A stretch of DNA of 64,000 nt from an uncultured Tateyamaria sp. (GTDB lineage: Bacteria > Pseudomonadota > Alphaproteobacteria > Rhodobacterales > Rhodobacteraceae), in assembly GCF_947497045.1 (NCBI RefSeq), contig NZ_CANMEU010000004.1, positions 372,001 through 436,000 of the forward strand. The letters run 5' to 3'. The notes below the pieces were generated by a model, which had not been told where the DNA came from, made no database searches, and saw only the letters and a program-made list of their open reading frames with translations. The translations under genes and the position numbers were made by a program. Below, piece after piece: positions 26,244 to 34,682 of the stretch (positions are counted from its first letter, which is position 1; the number at the start of each line of letters is the position of its first letter).

Positions 26244-26600
26244 ATGTCCTACCACTCGTATCAGCCCGGCCTTTTCGACCCTGCCCAAGGGGCGCTGCCC
26301 ATCGACGTGCCCGACACAACGCCCGCCACGGAAAAACAGATCGCTTTCGCACACAGTCTGGCGGCCAAAACGGGGACCAAACTGCCCACCCATCTGTTGC
26401 GTAACAAGACGGGGCTGTCGGTGTGGATCGATCAGACGAAAGCGGCGGTGCCCACCTCGCGGTTCTCCAATTATCCAAGCGCGAAACAGGTGCAGTTTGC
26501 CGAACGGATTGCCCGTCTCAAACGCCGTGACATTCCAGCGGAGTGTTTCAAGGACAAGGTGATGATGTCGCGCTGGATCGACGGGAACAAACCCCGCTGA
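26244..26600 (+). CDS. Small tandem-repeat protein, predicted SOS-regulated
   Basis: A 118-residue cytoplasmic protein of unknown function. Residues 28-66 and 78-116 are a gapless tandem duplication of a 39-residue unit: 12 of 39 positions are identical, including Lys-Gln (4-5), Phe-Ala (8-9), Pro21, Lys28, Ser32, Trp-Ile-Asp (34-36) and Lys39 of the unit. The unit recalls short helical motifs found in DNA-processing proteins, but that link is from memory and weak. GGAG precedes ATG 26244 at good distance. The promoter carries a LexA box, so induction by DNA damage is expected. Confidence 0.8.
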   Translation: MSYHSYQPGLFDPAQGALPIDVPDTTPATEKQIAFAHSLAAKTGTKLPTHLLRNKTGLSVWIDQTKAAVPTSRFSNYPSAKQVQFAERIARLKRRDIPAECFKDKVMMSRWIDGNKPR

Positions 26601-26653
26601 GGTGCGGCGGTTTGCCTCCTGTGGACGAGGCCACATACCGCTATCTTTCGCAC

Positions 26654-27046
26654 ATGACCGATGAAACCCGCGTTCTTTACAATGCCGACTGCCCCGTATG
26701 CAGTTTCGAGATTGACCACTATGCCAAGTATAGTGACGAAACCGGGCTGCCCATCGCGTTCGAGGATCTCAACACCGAGGACACCACAGCCTGGGGCATG
26801 ACACCGGACGAAGCTGCACGACGCCTATACGTGCGCAAAGGTGGGCAAACCTATTCAGGCATCCCGGCCTTTATCGTGCTTTGGCGGGATATGCCGCGAT
26901 ATCGCTGGCTGGCCTGGCTGGTGTCATTGCCGGGGGCGCATTGGGCGGCCACAAAGCTCTACGATCACATGGCCGCACCGCTGATCTATCGCTGGCATCT
27001 GCGTCGACAGGCTCGCGCAACGTCACCAGCCCCCTCGCGCGAATGA
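26654..27046 (+). CDS. DCC-family thiol-disulfide oxidoreductase-like protein (DUF393)
   Basis: A 130-residue protein of the DUF393/DCC family, named for its conserved D-x-x-C-x-x-C; here D12-C13-P14-V15-C16 near the N-terminus. A thioredoxin-like fold and redox role are proposed for the family but not proven. ATG 26654 is supported by homology rather than a strong ribosome site. It follows the LexA-controlled gene by 53 bases in the same direction and may share its transcript; the hemolysin III-type gene follows after 39 bases. Confidence 0.82.
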   Translation: MTDETRVLYNADCPVCSFEIDHYAKYSDETGLPIAFEDLNTEDTTAWGMTPDEAARRLYVRKGGQTYSGIPAFIVLWRDMPRYRWLAWLVSLPGAHWAATKLYDHMAAPLIYRWHLRRQARATSPAPSRE

Positions 27047-27085
27047 GACTGGACGCGGCGGGCCTGCCCCGGCACGCTTGAGATC

Positions 27086-27718
27086 ATGGCATATCCCTAT
27101 TCCACGCGTGAAACGCTGGCGGATGCCGGCGTGCATCTGATCAGCCTCGCGGCCGCCATTGGCGCAGGCGTGCTGCTGATCCTGTATGTCAGTCAGACGC
27201 ATGGCGTGCCGCAGATTGCGGCCACCAGCATCTATGCGACCTTTCTGATTTTCTCGTTGCTGGCCTCGACGGCCTATCACCTGCTGCCTTGGGATTGCAG
27301 TCGCCCGGTCTTTCACCGGATCGATCATGCCGCAATTTACCTCAAAATCGCGGGGACCTACACGCCTCTGGTGGTGTTGATCGGGTCGGCCTTTGCCTAC
27401 GCGGTGCTGGCCGGGGTGTGGTTGGTGGCGCTGTTCGGGGCGCTGGCCAAGCTCAGCTTTTGGGCCACGGACGCCCGCGGCTCGCTGGCCCTTTACCTCG
27501 CGATGGGATGGGCGAGCGTGCTGCTGATCTGGCCAATGTGGCAGGCGCTGCCTGCATCCGCCGTCGCGTTGATCGCAGCGGGCGGGCTGCTTTACACCGT
27601 GGGAACCGCATTTTTTGCACGCGACGGTCTGCGGTTTCAGAACGCGATCTGGCACAGTTTCGTGCTGGCCGCATCGGCCTGTTTCTTTGGTGCGGTGTCT
27701 TTGGGCGTCTCAGCCTAG
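27086..27718 (+). CDS. Hemolysin III/PAQR-family membrane protein
   Basis: A 210-residue seven-helix inner-membrane protein of the YqfA/hemolysin III (PAQR) family. The family's conserved S-T-x-Y-H (about 62-66), the D-H-A-x-I-Y block (about 80-85) and a late H in the last helices, expected zinc ligands, are present. Bacterial members have been linked to membrane fluidity, but the substrate is not known. The 3' end overlaps the DUF6455 gene on the other strand by nine bases. Confidence 0.85.
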   Translation: MAYPYSTRETLADAGVHLISLAAAIGAGVLLILYVSQTHGVPQIAATSIYATFLIFSLLASTAYHLLPWDCSRPVFHRIDHAAIYLKIAGTYTPLVVLIGSAFAYAVLAGVWLVALFGALAKLSFWATDARGSLALYLAMGWASVLLIWPMWQALPASAVALIAAGGLLYTVGTAFFARDGLRFQNAIWHSFVLAASACFFGAVSLGVSA

Positions 27719-27994
27719 ACGCTTGGCGATGTCGCTCAATGCGTGCGCATTGCGGCAGTAATGCGGTGCCGCAGACACGGTACCGATCTGGGCATCAAGC
27801 CATGTTTCACACATCACTGTCCGGGTACATCCCACACAGCGCAGCACCATATCCGGCAACTCAGACGGGGCAACAGCCCCGCGCAAAGTCGCCTCTTCGA
27901 GGTCGAGTCCGCGCGCAGTGGCCATACGATCAACAAGAGTGGCGTGGCGTTTCAGCAAAAGCGAGGTCATCAGATCATCCTTGTGCAGTTGCAT
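27710..27994 (-). CDS. DUF6455 family cysteine-rich small protein
   Basis: A 94-residue protein with Cys53, Cys56, Cys62 and Cys80, a spacing that suggests a small metal or Fe-S site. This family is common in Rhodobacterales and has no assigned function. ATG 27994 is chosen because homology begins there; ATG 27970 is an alternative. It lies tail-to-tail with the hemolysin III-type gene and about 50 bases downstream of the YigZ-like gene in the same direction. Confidence 0.78.
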   Translation of the reverse strand: MQLHKDDLMTSLLLKRHATLVDRMATARGLDLEEATLRGAVAPSELPDMVLRCVGCTRTVMCETWLDAQIGTVSAAPHYCRNAHALSDIAKRLG

Positions 27995-28044
27995 CGGTAT
28001 GGCCCGACGGTGGCGCAGATCCCGCCTACGCGCCTTGACGCAGA

Positions 28045-28395
28045 TCAAATCGCGTCCAGATAGGCTCGCACACAGGTCTGCACGTGACGAAACCGGTCTC
28101 CGCCCAGATGTTTGCCGCCATACCACCGAGTGACCACGATCAAGTGGTCTTGCACGGCGTCCCGCTCGAGCATCCGCAAGATGACCATGCCCGCCCCGCT
28201 TTCGCCGTCATCCCCCTTGATCGGCCCTCCATCGCGCAACCACGCACCCCAAGTATTGTGGGTCGCCTTTGCATAGGCGCGGTCCGCCTTGAGCATCTTG
28301 AGGGCGGCATCAATCCCGGCCCGATCCGTCACAGGACAGCCCGACACCGCATATTTCGACCCTTTGTCGGTCAATATATGGCCAAGCCGCCTCAA
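28045..28395 (-). CDS. YigZ/IMPACT family protein, N-terminal domain only
   Basis: A 116-residue protein matching the UPF0029 (IMPACT) N-terminal domain, with G-W-L-R-D-G-G-x-x-x-x-D-D-G-E-like sequence (Asp-Asp-Gly-Glu then A-G) and R-W-Y-G-G-K-x-L-G. Typical YigZ is about 200 residues and has a second DUF1949 domain, absent here. The start is TTG 28395; no ATG or GTG gives a longer frame. Function in bacteria is unclear. Confidence 0.78.
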   Translation of the reverse strand: MRRLGHILTDKGSKYAVSGCPVTDRAGIDAALKMLKADRAYAKATHNTWGAWLRDGGPIKGDDGESGAGMVILRMLERDAVQDHLIVVTRWYGGKHLGGDRFRHVQTCVRAYLDAI

Positions 28396-28487
28396 GGTCG
28401 GGAATCCCCCACCCGACAGCTACGGATTGGCGTGATAGGCAAAGGGTATTGAGATTTAAGACCGCATTTTTGCATCGGATTTTTCCA

Positions 28488-28763
28488 ATGAATTTTTTTA
28501 CAACCATGCCGCCGCACGTCTTTGAAGCTGTAGGAGTCGTGGGATTTGCACTTTACGTGATGAATTACGGGTTTTTGACCTTCCACTGGCTCAGCAGTCA
28601 CAGCCGGATGTATTTTGCGATCAACATCGTGGCCGCCTTATGTGTTCTGAGCGGGCTGGCCGTCAGCTTCAATCTGGCATCAGCACTGATACAGATTTTC
28701 TGGGTGGTGATGTCGAGCGTGGGGCTGATGCTGCGGTTGCGGCGCAGCCCCACGATGTTCTAA
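28488..28763 (+). CDS. CBU_0592-family small membrane protein
   Basis: A 91-residue protein with three hydrophobic helices (about 11-28, 38-58, 63-80) of the CBU_0592 family, function unknown. ATG 28488 is used; ATG 28506 is a possible later start. It diverges from the YigZ-like gene and its 3' end overlaps that of the M48 protease gene by four bases on the opposite strand. Confidence 0.72.
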   Translation: MNFFTTMPPHVFEAVGVVGFALYVMNYGFLTFHWLSSHSRMYFAINIVAALCVLSGLAVSFNLASALIQIFWVVMSSVGLMLRLRRSPTMF

Positions 28764-29476
28764 AGGCCCGCCGCCGTGCGCCGCACCGTCTCGATCCGTT
28801 GGGCGTTGGGCGGGTGCGTGCCAAGGAACCGGTCGCCGGGATCCGGAATTCGGTTAAAGAACTGCGCACCCGCGATCGGATCGAACCCCGCGCGGGACGT
28901 AATGATGGTGCCAAGGGCGTCGGCCTCAAGCTCGAAATCCTTGGAGTAGCTGCGCGCGCCCACCTGCGCACCGATACGTTGTGCAGACTCCACAGCCCCC
29001 TGATCACCACCGGTCAAGGTGGCAAGCCCGGCAAAGATGACAGCGCCCGCAGCGGCGTTCTGTTTCTGGCGGGCGATGTGCCCCTCAACATGGTGTGCGG
29101 CCTCGTGACCCAGAACGAAGGCGATCTCATCCGCGTTGCGCGCCTCGTTCAGCAGGGCAAGGGTAAACACGATGATGGGACGGTTGTTATCATCCAGCGT
29201 TTGAAAGGCGTTGGGCGGCTGGTTCGGGCGATCATCGACCAGAATACGAAAATCGCAGTTCACATTGCTGGTGCGGCGGCGACATTCCTGCTCGGCCACG
29301 GGCTCGACCCGGGCCACCACGGCCGAAAACGCACGCGCCGTCTGGTTGCCCGTACGCAACTCATCCTGCACGTTTTGGACCTGCAACGGAGGCCCGGAGG
29401 GTGCCGACGTCGTCGTGACCTCATCACAGGCGGCGGCAAAGATCAGCAGCGTCAGCGCGGCCATCAAGCGGGTCAT
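28760..29476 (-). CDS. M48-family zinc metalloprotease, lipoprotein
   Basis: A 238-residue outer-envelope protease. A signal peptide ends in the lipobox F-A-A-A-C17, so it should be lipidated and face the periplasm. The zinc motif is H124-E-A-A-H128, with the third ligand Glu in the later E-L-E-A-D. BepA/LoiP-type relatives degrade or quality-check outer-membrane proteins; that role is inferred. The gene is convergent with the small membrane protein gene. Confidence 0.88.
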   Translation of the reverse strand: MTRLMAALTLLIFAAACDEVTTTSAPSGPPLQVQNVQDELRTGNQTARAFSAVVARVEPVAEQECRRRTSNVNCDFRILVDDRPNQPPNAFQTLDDNNRPIIVFTLALLNEARNADEIAFVLGHEAAHHVEGHIARQKQNAAAGAVIFAGLATLTGGDQGAVESAQRIGAQVGARSYSKDFELEADALGTIITSRAGFDPIAGAQFFNRIPDPGDRFLGTHPPNAQRIETVRRTAAGL

Positions 29477-29596
29477 GTGCGGTTCCTTATCACTATCAAC
29501 AATGACTAACTTACCACGGACATAATCGGCTGCCAGCCCTGATCAAGCGCTTGTGGCCCTCTTTGCAACGCTCTGCCGATGTCCTAGCGTGGCCGT

Positions 29597-29839
29597 ATGT
29601 TTACGATTGAACACGAATTCGACGCCACGGTGATCACGTTGGTCGACGAGGGGGCCACCCCCCTGCAGGAAGACGTGGTGGTCAACAGCTTTGCCGAAGT
29701 GATCACGGTCGAGCAATTCGACCCGCGCACAGATCGCGTCGTCAAGATCACCCTGTCGCCCGAACAGGTGCGTGATCTGGCTGCCGCGCTGGACCTGCCC
29801 GAAGGGGTCTACCAATTGGCTCCGGATTCCAACCACTGA
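29597..29839 (+). CDS. Small conserved protein, function unknown
   Basis: An 80-residue acidic protein without signal, membrane segment or cysteine. Codon usage and the reading frame look genuine and related proteins occur in Rhodobacterales (from memory). It precedes the branched-chain aminotransferase gene by 59 bases in the same direction. No function can be offered. Confidence 0.6.
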   Translation: MFTIEHEFDATVITLVDEGATPLQEDVVVNSFAEVITVEQFDPRTDRVVKITLSPEQVRDLAAALDLPEGVYQLAPDSNH

Positions 29840-29898
29840 AAGGTCTGGACCTATGACCTGTCTCTGATAGCGTGGCGCTGCTCAAGGGAGGACAGCGC

Positions 29899-30759
29899 AT
29901 GGCCATCGGCTCAAAGATCCGCACGTTTTACAATGGGACCTGGCATGACGAGGATGTCGCGATCATGCGGGCGGCGGATCACGGGTCCTGGGTGGGCAGC
30001 ACGGTCTTTGACGGCGCACGTTTTTTCGACGGACGCGCCCCCGATCTGGAGGCACATTGCGCCCGTGTGAACCGATCGGCCGAGGCCTTGATGATCACGC
30101 CGACCATGGCCCCCGAAGACATCGTGGCAGCGGTGCGCGAAGGGCTTTCTGCGTTCACACGCGACGATGCGGTCTATATCCGCCCAATGTATTGGGCCAT
30201 CGATGGCGGCACCTCGGGCATCGTGCCCAAACCGCAATCGACCGGCTTTGCGATCTGCCTTGAGACGGTGCCAATGGCTGATCAAGGCGCATCGACCACT
30301 CTGGGACGCACCCAGTTCCGCCGACCTGTGTTGGAAGACAACGTGGTGAACGCCAAGGCAGGCTGCCTTTACCCCAACAATGCGCGGATGCTGGCCGAGG
30401 TGCGCAAGCGTGGCTTTGGCAACGCACTTGTGGCCGATGCGATGGGCAATGTCGCCGAAAGTGCGACCGCCAATGTCTTTATGATCAAGGATGGCGAGGC
30501 GTTTACGCCCATTCCCAATGGCACTTTTCTGGCTGGAATCACCCGCGCCCGGCACATGTCCAACATGCGCGCGGATGGGATGAAGGTGCACGAAACGGTT
30601 CTGTCCTTTGCTGACTTTGCCGATGCAGACGAGGTGTTTCTGTCGGGCAACATGATGAAAGTCACCCCCGTGACCGGGTTTGAGGACACATCCTATCAGA
30701 TCGGGCCGGTCACGCGCCGGGTGCGCGAGATGTATTGGGACTGGGCCGCGTCTGCCTAA
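29899..30759 (+). CDS. ilvE: Branched-chain amino acid aminotransferase
   Basis: PLP-dependent class IV aminotransferase acting on Leu, Ile or Val and 2-oxoglutarate. The 286-residue protein has the PLP lysine Lys153 in N-A-K-A-G and the late S-G-N-M-M-K-V-T-P-V phosphate loop. ATG 29899 is fixed by GGGAGGA seven bases upstream; the frame is open further but without a ribosome site. Class IV also contains D-amino-acid and aminodeoxychorismate enzymes; the length and motifs fit IlvE best. Confidence 0.88.
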   Translation: MAIGSKIRTFYNGTWHDEDVAIMRAADHGSWVGSTVFDGARFFDGRAPDLEAHCARVNRSAEALMITPTMAPEDIVAAVREGLSAFTRDDAVYIRPMYWAIDGGTSGIVPKPQSTGFAICLETVPMADQGASTTLGRTQFRRPVLEDNVVNAKAGCLYPNNARMLAEVRKRGFGNALVADAMGNVAESATANVFMIKDGEAFTPIPNGTFLAGITRARHMSNMRADGMKVHETVLSFADFADADEVFLSGNMMKVTPVTGFEDTSYQIGPVTRRVREMYWDWAASA

Positions 30760-30822
30760 GTTTCGATTGCAAGGTTGTGCGCGCGGCGTCATGATCAGGG
30801 CCGCTGAGTATAAGGACACCTG

Positions 30823-31278
30823 ATGCGCAAATTTCTGGTCGTTTTGGACGATACCCGCGAGTGTCTTAACGCGATGCGTTTTGCCGCGATGCGCGCTGCA
30901 AACACGGGTGGTGGTGTGGCGATTTTGTCGGTGATCCCCCCGGATGAGTTCAACCACTGGATCGGCGTGGGTGCCGTTATGCGGGAAGAGGCGCGCGAGC
31001 GCATCCATGCCCATTTCGAAGTCTTTGCCAAATGGATGCGCGACAAGCAGAACATTGACCCCGAGTTGATCATTCGCGAGGGGCAGCCCGTGGACGAAAT
31101 CATGTCTCAAGTGCATGACGATTCCGAAATTGGCGTGCTTGTTCTGGGGGCCGGGACCGACAAAAAAGGGCCCGGCCCACTTGTCACCCAATTGACCCGG
31201 AACGCCGGCAATCTGCCGATCCCCATCACCATCGTACCCGGTGATCTGAGCAAAGAAAGGCTCGAGGCGATCACGTAA
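30823..31278 (+). CDS. Universal stress protein (UspA family)
   Basis: A 151-residue cytoplasmic protein with one Usp domain. The C-terminal nucleotide-binding stretch L-V-L-G-A-G-T-D…G-P (about 105-125) suggests ATP binding, though it departs from the classical G-x2-G-x9-G-S/T. AAGGA precedes the ATG at good distance. It faces the RTX/Hint gene tail-to-tail with six bases between. Confidence 0.88.
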   Translation: MRKFLVVLDDTRECLNAMRFAAMRAANTGGGVAILSVIPPDEFNHWIGVGAVMREEARERIHAHFEVFAKWMRDKQNIDPELIIREGQPVDEIMSQVHDDSEIGVLVLGAGTDKKGPGPLVTQLTRNAGNLPIPITIVPGDLSKERLEAIT

Positions 31279-31284
31279 TGCGGC

Positions 31285-32949
31285 TTACGCCACCGCCTCC
31301 AATGCCTTGAGCGTGTCAGGCAGCATGCAAAAACGTGCGACCGGATGCACAGTCGGTCCATAGGCCTGCACAACGCCGTGTTTGCCAAGATCAGGCAGCA
31401 GGCGCCCAAGCGCCCGCATATTGTCCGTCCCGACTGACATCAACCCCCACGCACCGGGATAAAAGCTCTCGCTGGCGAGGCCATCGGTCATAATCAGGTC
31501 GTGGCTGTCCAGAAGGAGATGGACATAGGTAACCGATCGCGCCCCGTTTGCCGTGCGCACCTGACCGCCTTGCAGACGGGCCAGATGACCGGCACGCACC
31601 AACACACATGACCCGGCCTCGTCACGGTGGCCAAGCGCCAGGGCATGTTGCGCCGACACCCGGATATCAACCGTGTTCCCAAAGGCTCCTGCCGCAATGT
31701 GAACTGGCCGCAGCTTCGGGTTGGCGTTCAGCGCGCGTGCGCCCAAATGGCGTTGGCCAACCCATCGTACCTTGCGCAGACCGTTGTCGCGGGTCTGCAC
31801 AAGGTCGCCAACGCGCAGCGTTTCGACAGGCACCCGCCCGCGCGCAGTCTGCACAAATGTACCCGCGGCAAAGCAGGGAATGCCCGCCGCGTTCAGTTGT
31901 TGAGCCGACGACATCTGCTCGGGACTGACACCTTGCAGCGTGATCGTTTCCCCTTCGGGAAACATCAGAACAGCGTTTCCACTGCCATCATCGGACACAA
32001 CGACATCCTGCGTACGCACCGGCTTGCCATCCAACGTGCGCAGTTCGGTGACATCCAACTGGTCATTGTAATTGCCGTCTGCATCCGCATCACCTGTGTC
32101 GAAATCCGTGACATAGGTGTGTCCGTCCTGGCTTTGGACAAAGGTGTCGTCGCCCGCGCCACCCGTAACCGTATTACTGCCCGACCCACCGTCGATACGG
32201 TCATCGCCATCATCGCCGTAGATCGTATCGTTACCGATGCCGCCATTCAGCGTGTCATCACCCGCACCACCCCGGATCGAATCGTCACCCGACCCACCCG
32301 AGATGTTGTCGTTGCCCTCGTCACCATGAAGGGTGTCATGGCCTGCACCCCCCACCAGCGTGTCATCACCCGACCCGCCATAAACTGCGTCGTCGCCGTC
32401 GCCACTGCTGACGTAATCCGCGCCATCCCCCGACTCGACCGTGTCGGCATCCGCGCCGGTAACAAAGCTGTCTTCGTAGTCGCTGCCTGTATAGTGGTTG
32501 GCATCGTCAGGATCGTCGGTCGGCGCAACCAAACTGTCATAGCGCGGCGCGTTACCCGCGACGACATCGTTCGGCCCCGAATACGTCCATGCCTTACCGG
32601 GAGTGATCTCTCCATCCGCGACCCAACCTGAATGTATTCCGCCGCTTTCGACTTTATAAAGGGTGACGGTGTTGCCCTGCCCATCCGTCAGCGTCCAACT
32701 TTCCTCGAGATAAACCTCACCTTCGGCAATCTGATTGCCATTTGCATCGAACTTGCGGGCATATTGATCGCCGTCACCGACCTCGTCGTCGGCGTTGTCC
32801 CCGTTGAACCGCACGCCGCCATCGGATTCCTCAATCTCATAGCGCAGCGCGTCCTCGCTGGCGTCAAAATTGGGGTCCAACATCAACTTGCCCTCAGGCG
32901 TGATGAAAAAGGCGTTTTGGGCGTAGCCCCCGACGGTATAGTTGGCCAT
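31285..32949 (-). CDS. RTX-repeat protein with C-terminal Hint domain
   Basis: A 554-residue secreted-type protein. About residues 175-285 hold many G-G-x-G-x-D-x-x-x repeats that bind calcium and fold outside the cell after type I secretion. A Hint-type domain starts at Cys359 (C-F-A-A-G-T-F-V) and carries V-G-D-L-V and a late H-x-x-H-x-L region. Hint domains in hedgehog proteins and inteins cleave their own backbone at that Cys; whether this one does is unknown. No signal peptide, as expected for type I export. No transporter gene is nearby. The GC-rich repeats create long open frames on the other strand that are not genes. Confidence 0.88.
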   Translation of the reverse strand: MANYTVGGYAQNAFFITPEGKLMLDPNFDASEDALRYEIEESDGGVRFNGDNADDEVGDGDQYARKFDANGNQIAEGEVYLEESWTLTDGQGNTVTLYKVESGGIHSGWVADGEITPGKAWTYSGPNDVVAGNAPRYDSLVAPTDDPDDANHYTGSDYEDSFVTGADADTVESGDGADYVSSGDGDDAVYGGSGDDTLVGGAGHDTLHGDEGNDNISGGSGDDSIRGGAGDDTLNGGIGNDTIYGDDGDDRIDGGSGSNTVTGGAGDDTFVQSQDGHTYVTDFDTGDADADGNYNDQLDVTELRTLDGKPVRTQDVVVSDDGSGNAVLMFPEGETITLQGVSPEQMSSAQQLNAAGIPCFAAGTFVQTARGRVPVETLRVGDLVQTRDNGLRKVRWVGQRHLGARALNANPKLRPVHIAAGAFGNTVDIRVSAQHALALGHRDEAGSCVLVRAGHLARLQGGQVRTANGARSVTYVHLLLDSHDLIMTDGLASESFYPGAWGLMSVGTDNMRALGRLLPDLGKHGVVQAYGPTVHPVARFCMLPDTLKALEAVA

Positions 32950-33125
32950 GGATCTGGCTTTCTGCTGCTTTGGGTCCCACAGCCTCTACCCGCCAACCCC
33001 AAACGCCCGGTTAAAGGGACATTTTTAGCGAAACCTACATTGGCATCTCATTTTTAGAATCATTCCAAACCTTGACAGACCTCCCCACGATCCGCATATC
33101 CAAGAGTAACCCTCAGGAGGTGCCG

Positions 33126-33689
33126 ATGTTCATCCAGACCGAATCCACGCCCAACCCCGCCACGCTGAAGTTCCTGCCCGGCCAAACCGTGCTTGAAATG
33201 GGCACAGCAGACTTTCCCACGGCTGAGGCCGCCACCAAATCGCCGCTGGCGCAGCGGGTATTCGGGGTCGACGGCGTCACGGGCGTATTCTTTGGCGCGG
33301 ATTTCGTCACCGTGACCAAGGCAGATGCCGTGGACTGGGATCACATCAAACCCGCCCTGCTTGGCGCGATCATGGAACATTTCCAATCCGGTCAGCCTGT
33401 GATGGACGATGATCACGCCCCCGCATCGGGCCACGCTGAACATACCGGCGAAGACGGCGTTGTCGTGGGTCAGATCAAGGAGCTGCTGGACAGTCGCGTG
33501 CGTCCGGCGGTGGCACAGGATGGCGGTGATATCACCTTCCACGGCTTTGATCGCGGTGTGGTCTACCTGCACATGCAGGGGGCCTGCGCGGGCTGTCCGT
33601 CCTCGACGCTGACCCTCAAGATGGGGATCGAGAACCTGCTGCGTCACTACATTCCCGAAGTGACAGAGGTGCGTCCTGTCGCCGTCTGA
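33126..33689 (+). CDS. Nfu-type iron-sulfur cluster scaffold
   Basis: A 187-residue Fe-S carrier with an N-terminal Nfu domain and a C-terminal NifU-like domain holding the Cys-Ala-Gly-Cys pair (about residues 154 and 157) that binds a cluster between two subunits. It delivers clusters to target enzymes in the cytoplasm. ATG 33126 is set by AGGAGGT upstream. The stop overlaps an ATG (TGATG at 33687-33691), the relic start of the next gene. Confidence 0.92.
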   Translation: MFIQTESTPNPATLKFLPGQTVLEMGTADFPTAEAATKSPLAQRVFGVDGVTGVFFGADFVTVTKADAVDWDHIKPALLGAIMEHFQSGQPVMDDDHAPASGHAEHTGEDGVVVGQIKELLDSRVRPAVAQDGGDITFHGFDRGVVYLHMQGACAGCPSSTLTLKMGIENLLRHYIPEVTEVRPVAV

Positions 33690-33696
33690 TGCCGAG

Positions 33697-34104
33697 CTGA
33701 GTGCGCGCTGCTATTGTGGCGCGTCCCAGCTTGGCTTTGCCCGATCTCCCGCCACGGTCGCCTATTGCCACTGCACGGATTGCCGTCGTTGGACAGGCGC
33801 GCCCGTGACGGCATTTGCCGCCTTTGAACACACAGCACTGACCGGCACTATGGGCACACCCTATGTCGCGGACAGCGGGGTCGAGCGATGGTCATGCGCC
33901 AGCTGCGGATCACCGCTTGCCGCCCGCTTTCCCTATCTGCCAAACCAGATTTACGTTCCCGTCGGTCTGTTCGATCAGATCGAAACGCTGGCACCCAAGC
34001 TGCATTCACATGCCCACAATGCCCTGACATGGCTGCATATTGACGATGATTTGCCCCGCGCAACCGGAACCGCCCGCGACGCCCTGAACCGGACAACCGC
34101 ATGA
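33697..34104 (+). CDS. GFA/CENP-V family protein with a damaged start (probable frameshift)
   Basis: About 135 residues of a glutathione-dependent formaldehyde-activating enzyme-like zinc protein: C-Y-C near the start, then C-H-C-T-D-C and later C-A-S-C, the complete zinc ligand set. The frame has no ATG, GTG or TTG before these cysteines; only CTG (33676, 33697) is available. An ATG at 33689 overlaps the Nfu stop exactly as a coupled start would, but hits a stop after three codons. A single-base loss between 33692 and 33703 would explain both. The later GTG 33805 would delete half the zinc site. Function untested even for intact family members. Confidence 0.6.
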   Translation: MSARCYCGASQLGFARSPATVAYCHCTDCRRWTGAPVTAFAAFEHTALTGTMGTPYVADSGVERWSCASCGSPLAARFPYLPNQIYVPVGLFDQIETLAPKLHSHAHNALTWLHIDDDLPRATGTARDALNRTTA

Positions 34105-34682
34105 CGATGGCATCGCCTCCACTGATCCTCGGATTTGACACCTCGGGCGCATATTGCGCCGCCGCGCTGATGCGCGGGGGGCACCTATTGGGTGCCGTGT
34201 CCGAGGATATGGCAAAGGGTCAGGCCGAGCGATTGATGGACTTGCTCCAAGACCTGCTCAAAGACCACGACACGGGCTGGAGAGATCTGAATGCACTGGC
34301 CGTGGGAACAGGCCCCGGCAACTTCACAGGCATCCGCATCGGGGTGTCGGCGGCGCGCGGGCTGGCCCTTGGGCTTGGCATCCCGGCCTATGGCGTCACC
34401 GGGTTCGAAGCGCGCGCACGGCTTGCGCCTGCCGGACATATAGTGGCGATCCCGGCACCGCGCGACATGGCCTATTCCATGACCCAAAACGGACCACAGC
34501 TTGGGCCACTTGCCGACATTGCAAACCCGGCCCCTCCGCCCGCGCCACATGAGATGGCCCACGCGATTGCGGCCCACGCCACGACACTGTGGCCTGCCCC
34601 GACGGCCCCACCCGCGCCCTATTATCTGCGCGCCCCCGACGCCGCCCCTGCGCGGGACGCACCGCCCGCGATCCTGACATGA
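34101..34682 (+). CDS. tsaB: tRNA threonylcarbamoyladenosine biosynthesis protein TsaB
   Basis: A 193-residue partner of TsaD in making the t6A modification at position 37 of ANN-decoding tRNAs. It has the N-terminal D-T-S-G actin-like fold start and the conserved G-T-G-P-G-N-F-T-G-I-R block (about 69-80). The C-terminal third is Pro/Ala-rich and poorly conserved. It overlaps the GFA-family gene by four bases (ATGA) and rimI by four bases, so the run nfu-GFA-tsaB-rimI is likely one operon. Confidence 0.93.
   Translation: MTMASPPLILGFDTSGAYCAAALMRGGHLLGAVSEDMAKGQAERLMDLLQDLLKDHDTGWRDLNALAVGTGPGNFTGIRIGVSAARGLALGLGIPAYGVTGFEARARLAPAGHIVAIPAPRDMAYSMTQNGPQLGPLADIANPAPPPAPHEMAHAIAAHATTLWPAPTAPPAPYYLRAPDAAPARDAPPAILT

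Noticed and set aside
32140-32440. Possible CRISPR-like or tandem DNA repeat
   Set aside because: The periodicity is the 27-base coding repeat of nine-residue calcium-binding motifs and is degenerate at DNA level; there are no spacers.
31627-32631. 334-codon open frame on the plus strand
   Set aside because: Antisense of the RTX repeat region; periodic GC-rich repeats keep the opposite frame open, and its Ile/Arg/Val-rich repeats mirror the Gly-Asp repeats.
32950-33125. CtrA-like half-sites between the RTX and Nfu genes
   Set aside because: TTAA-N7-TTTT near 33005-33025 lacks the second TTAAC half, so it does not meet the consensus.
33805-34104. 99-codon version of the GFA-family gene starting at GTG 33805
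   Set aside because: It would remove the first zinc-binding cysteines and leaves no ribosome site; the longer damaged frame explains the sequence better.
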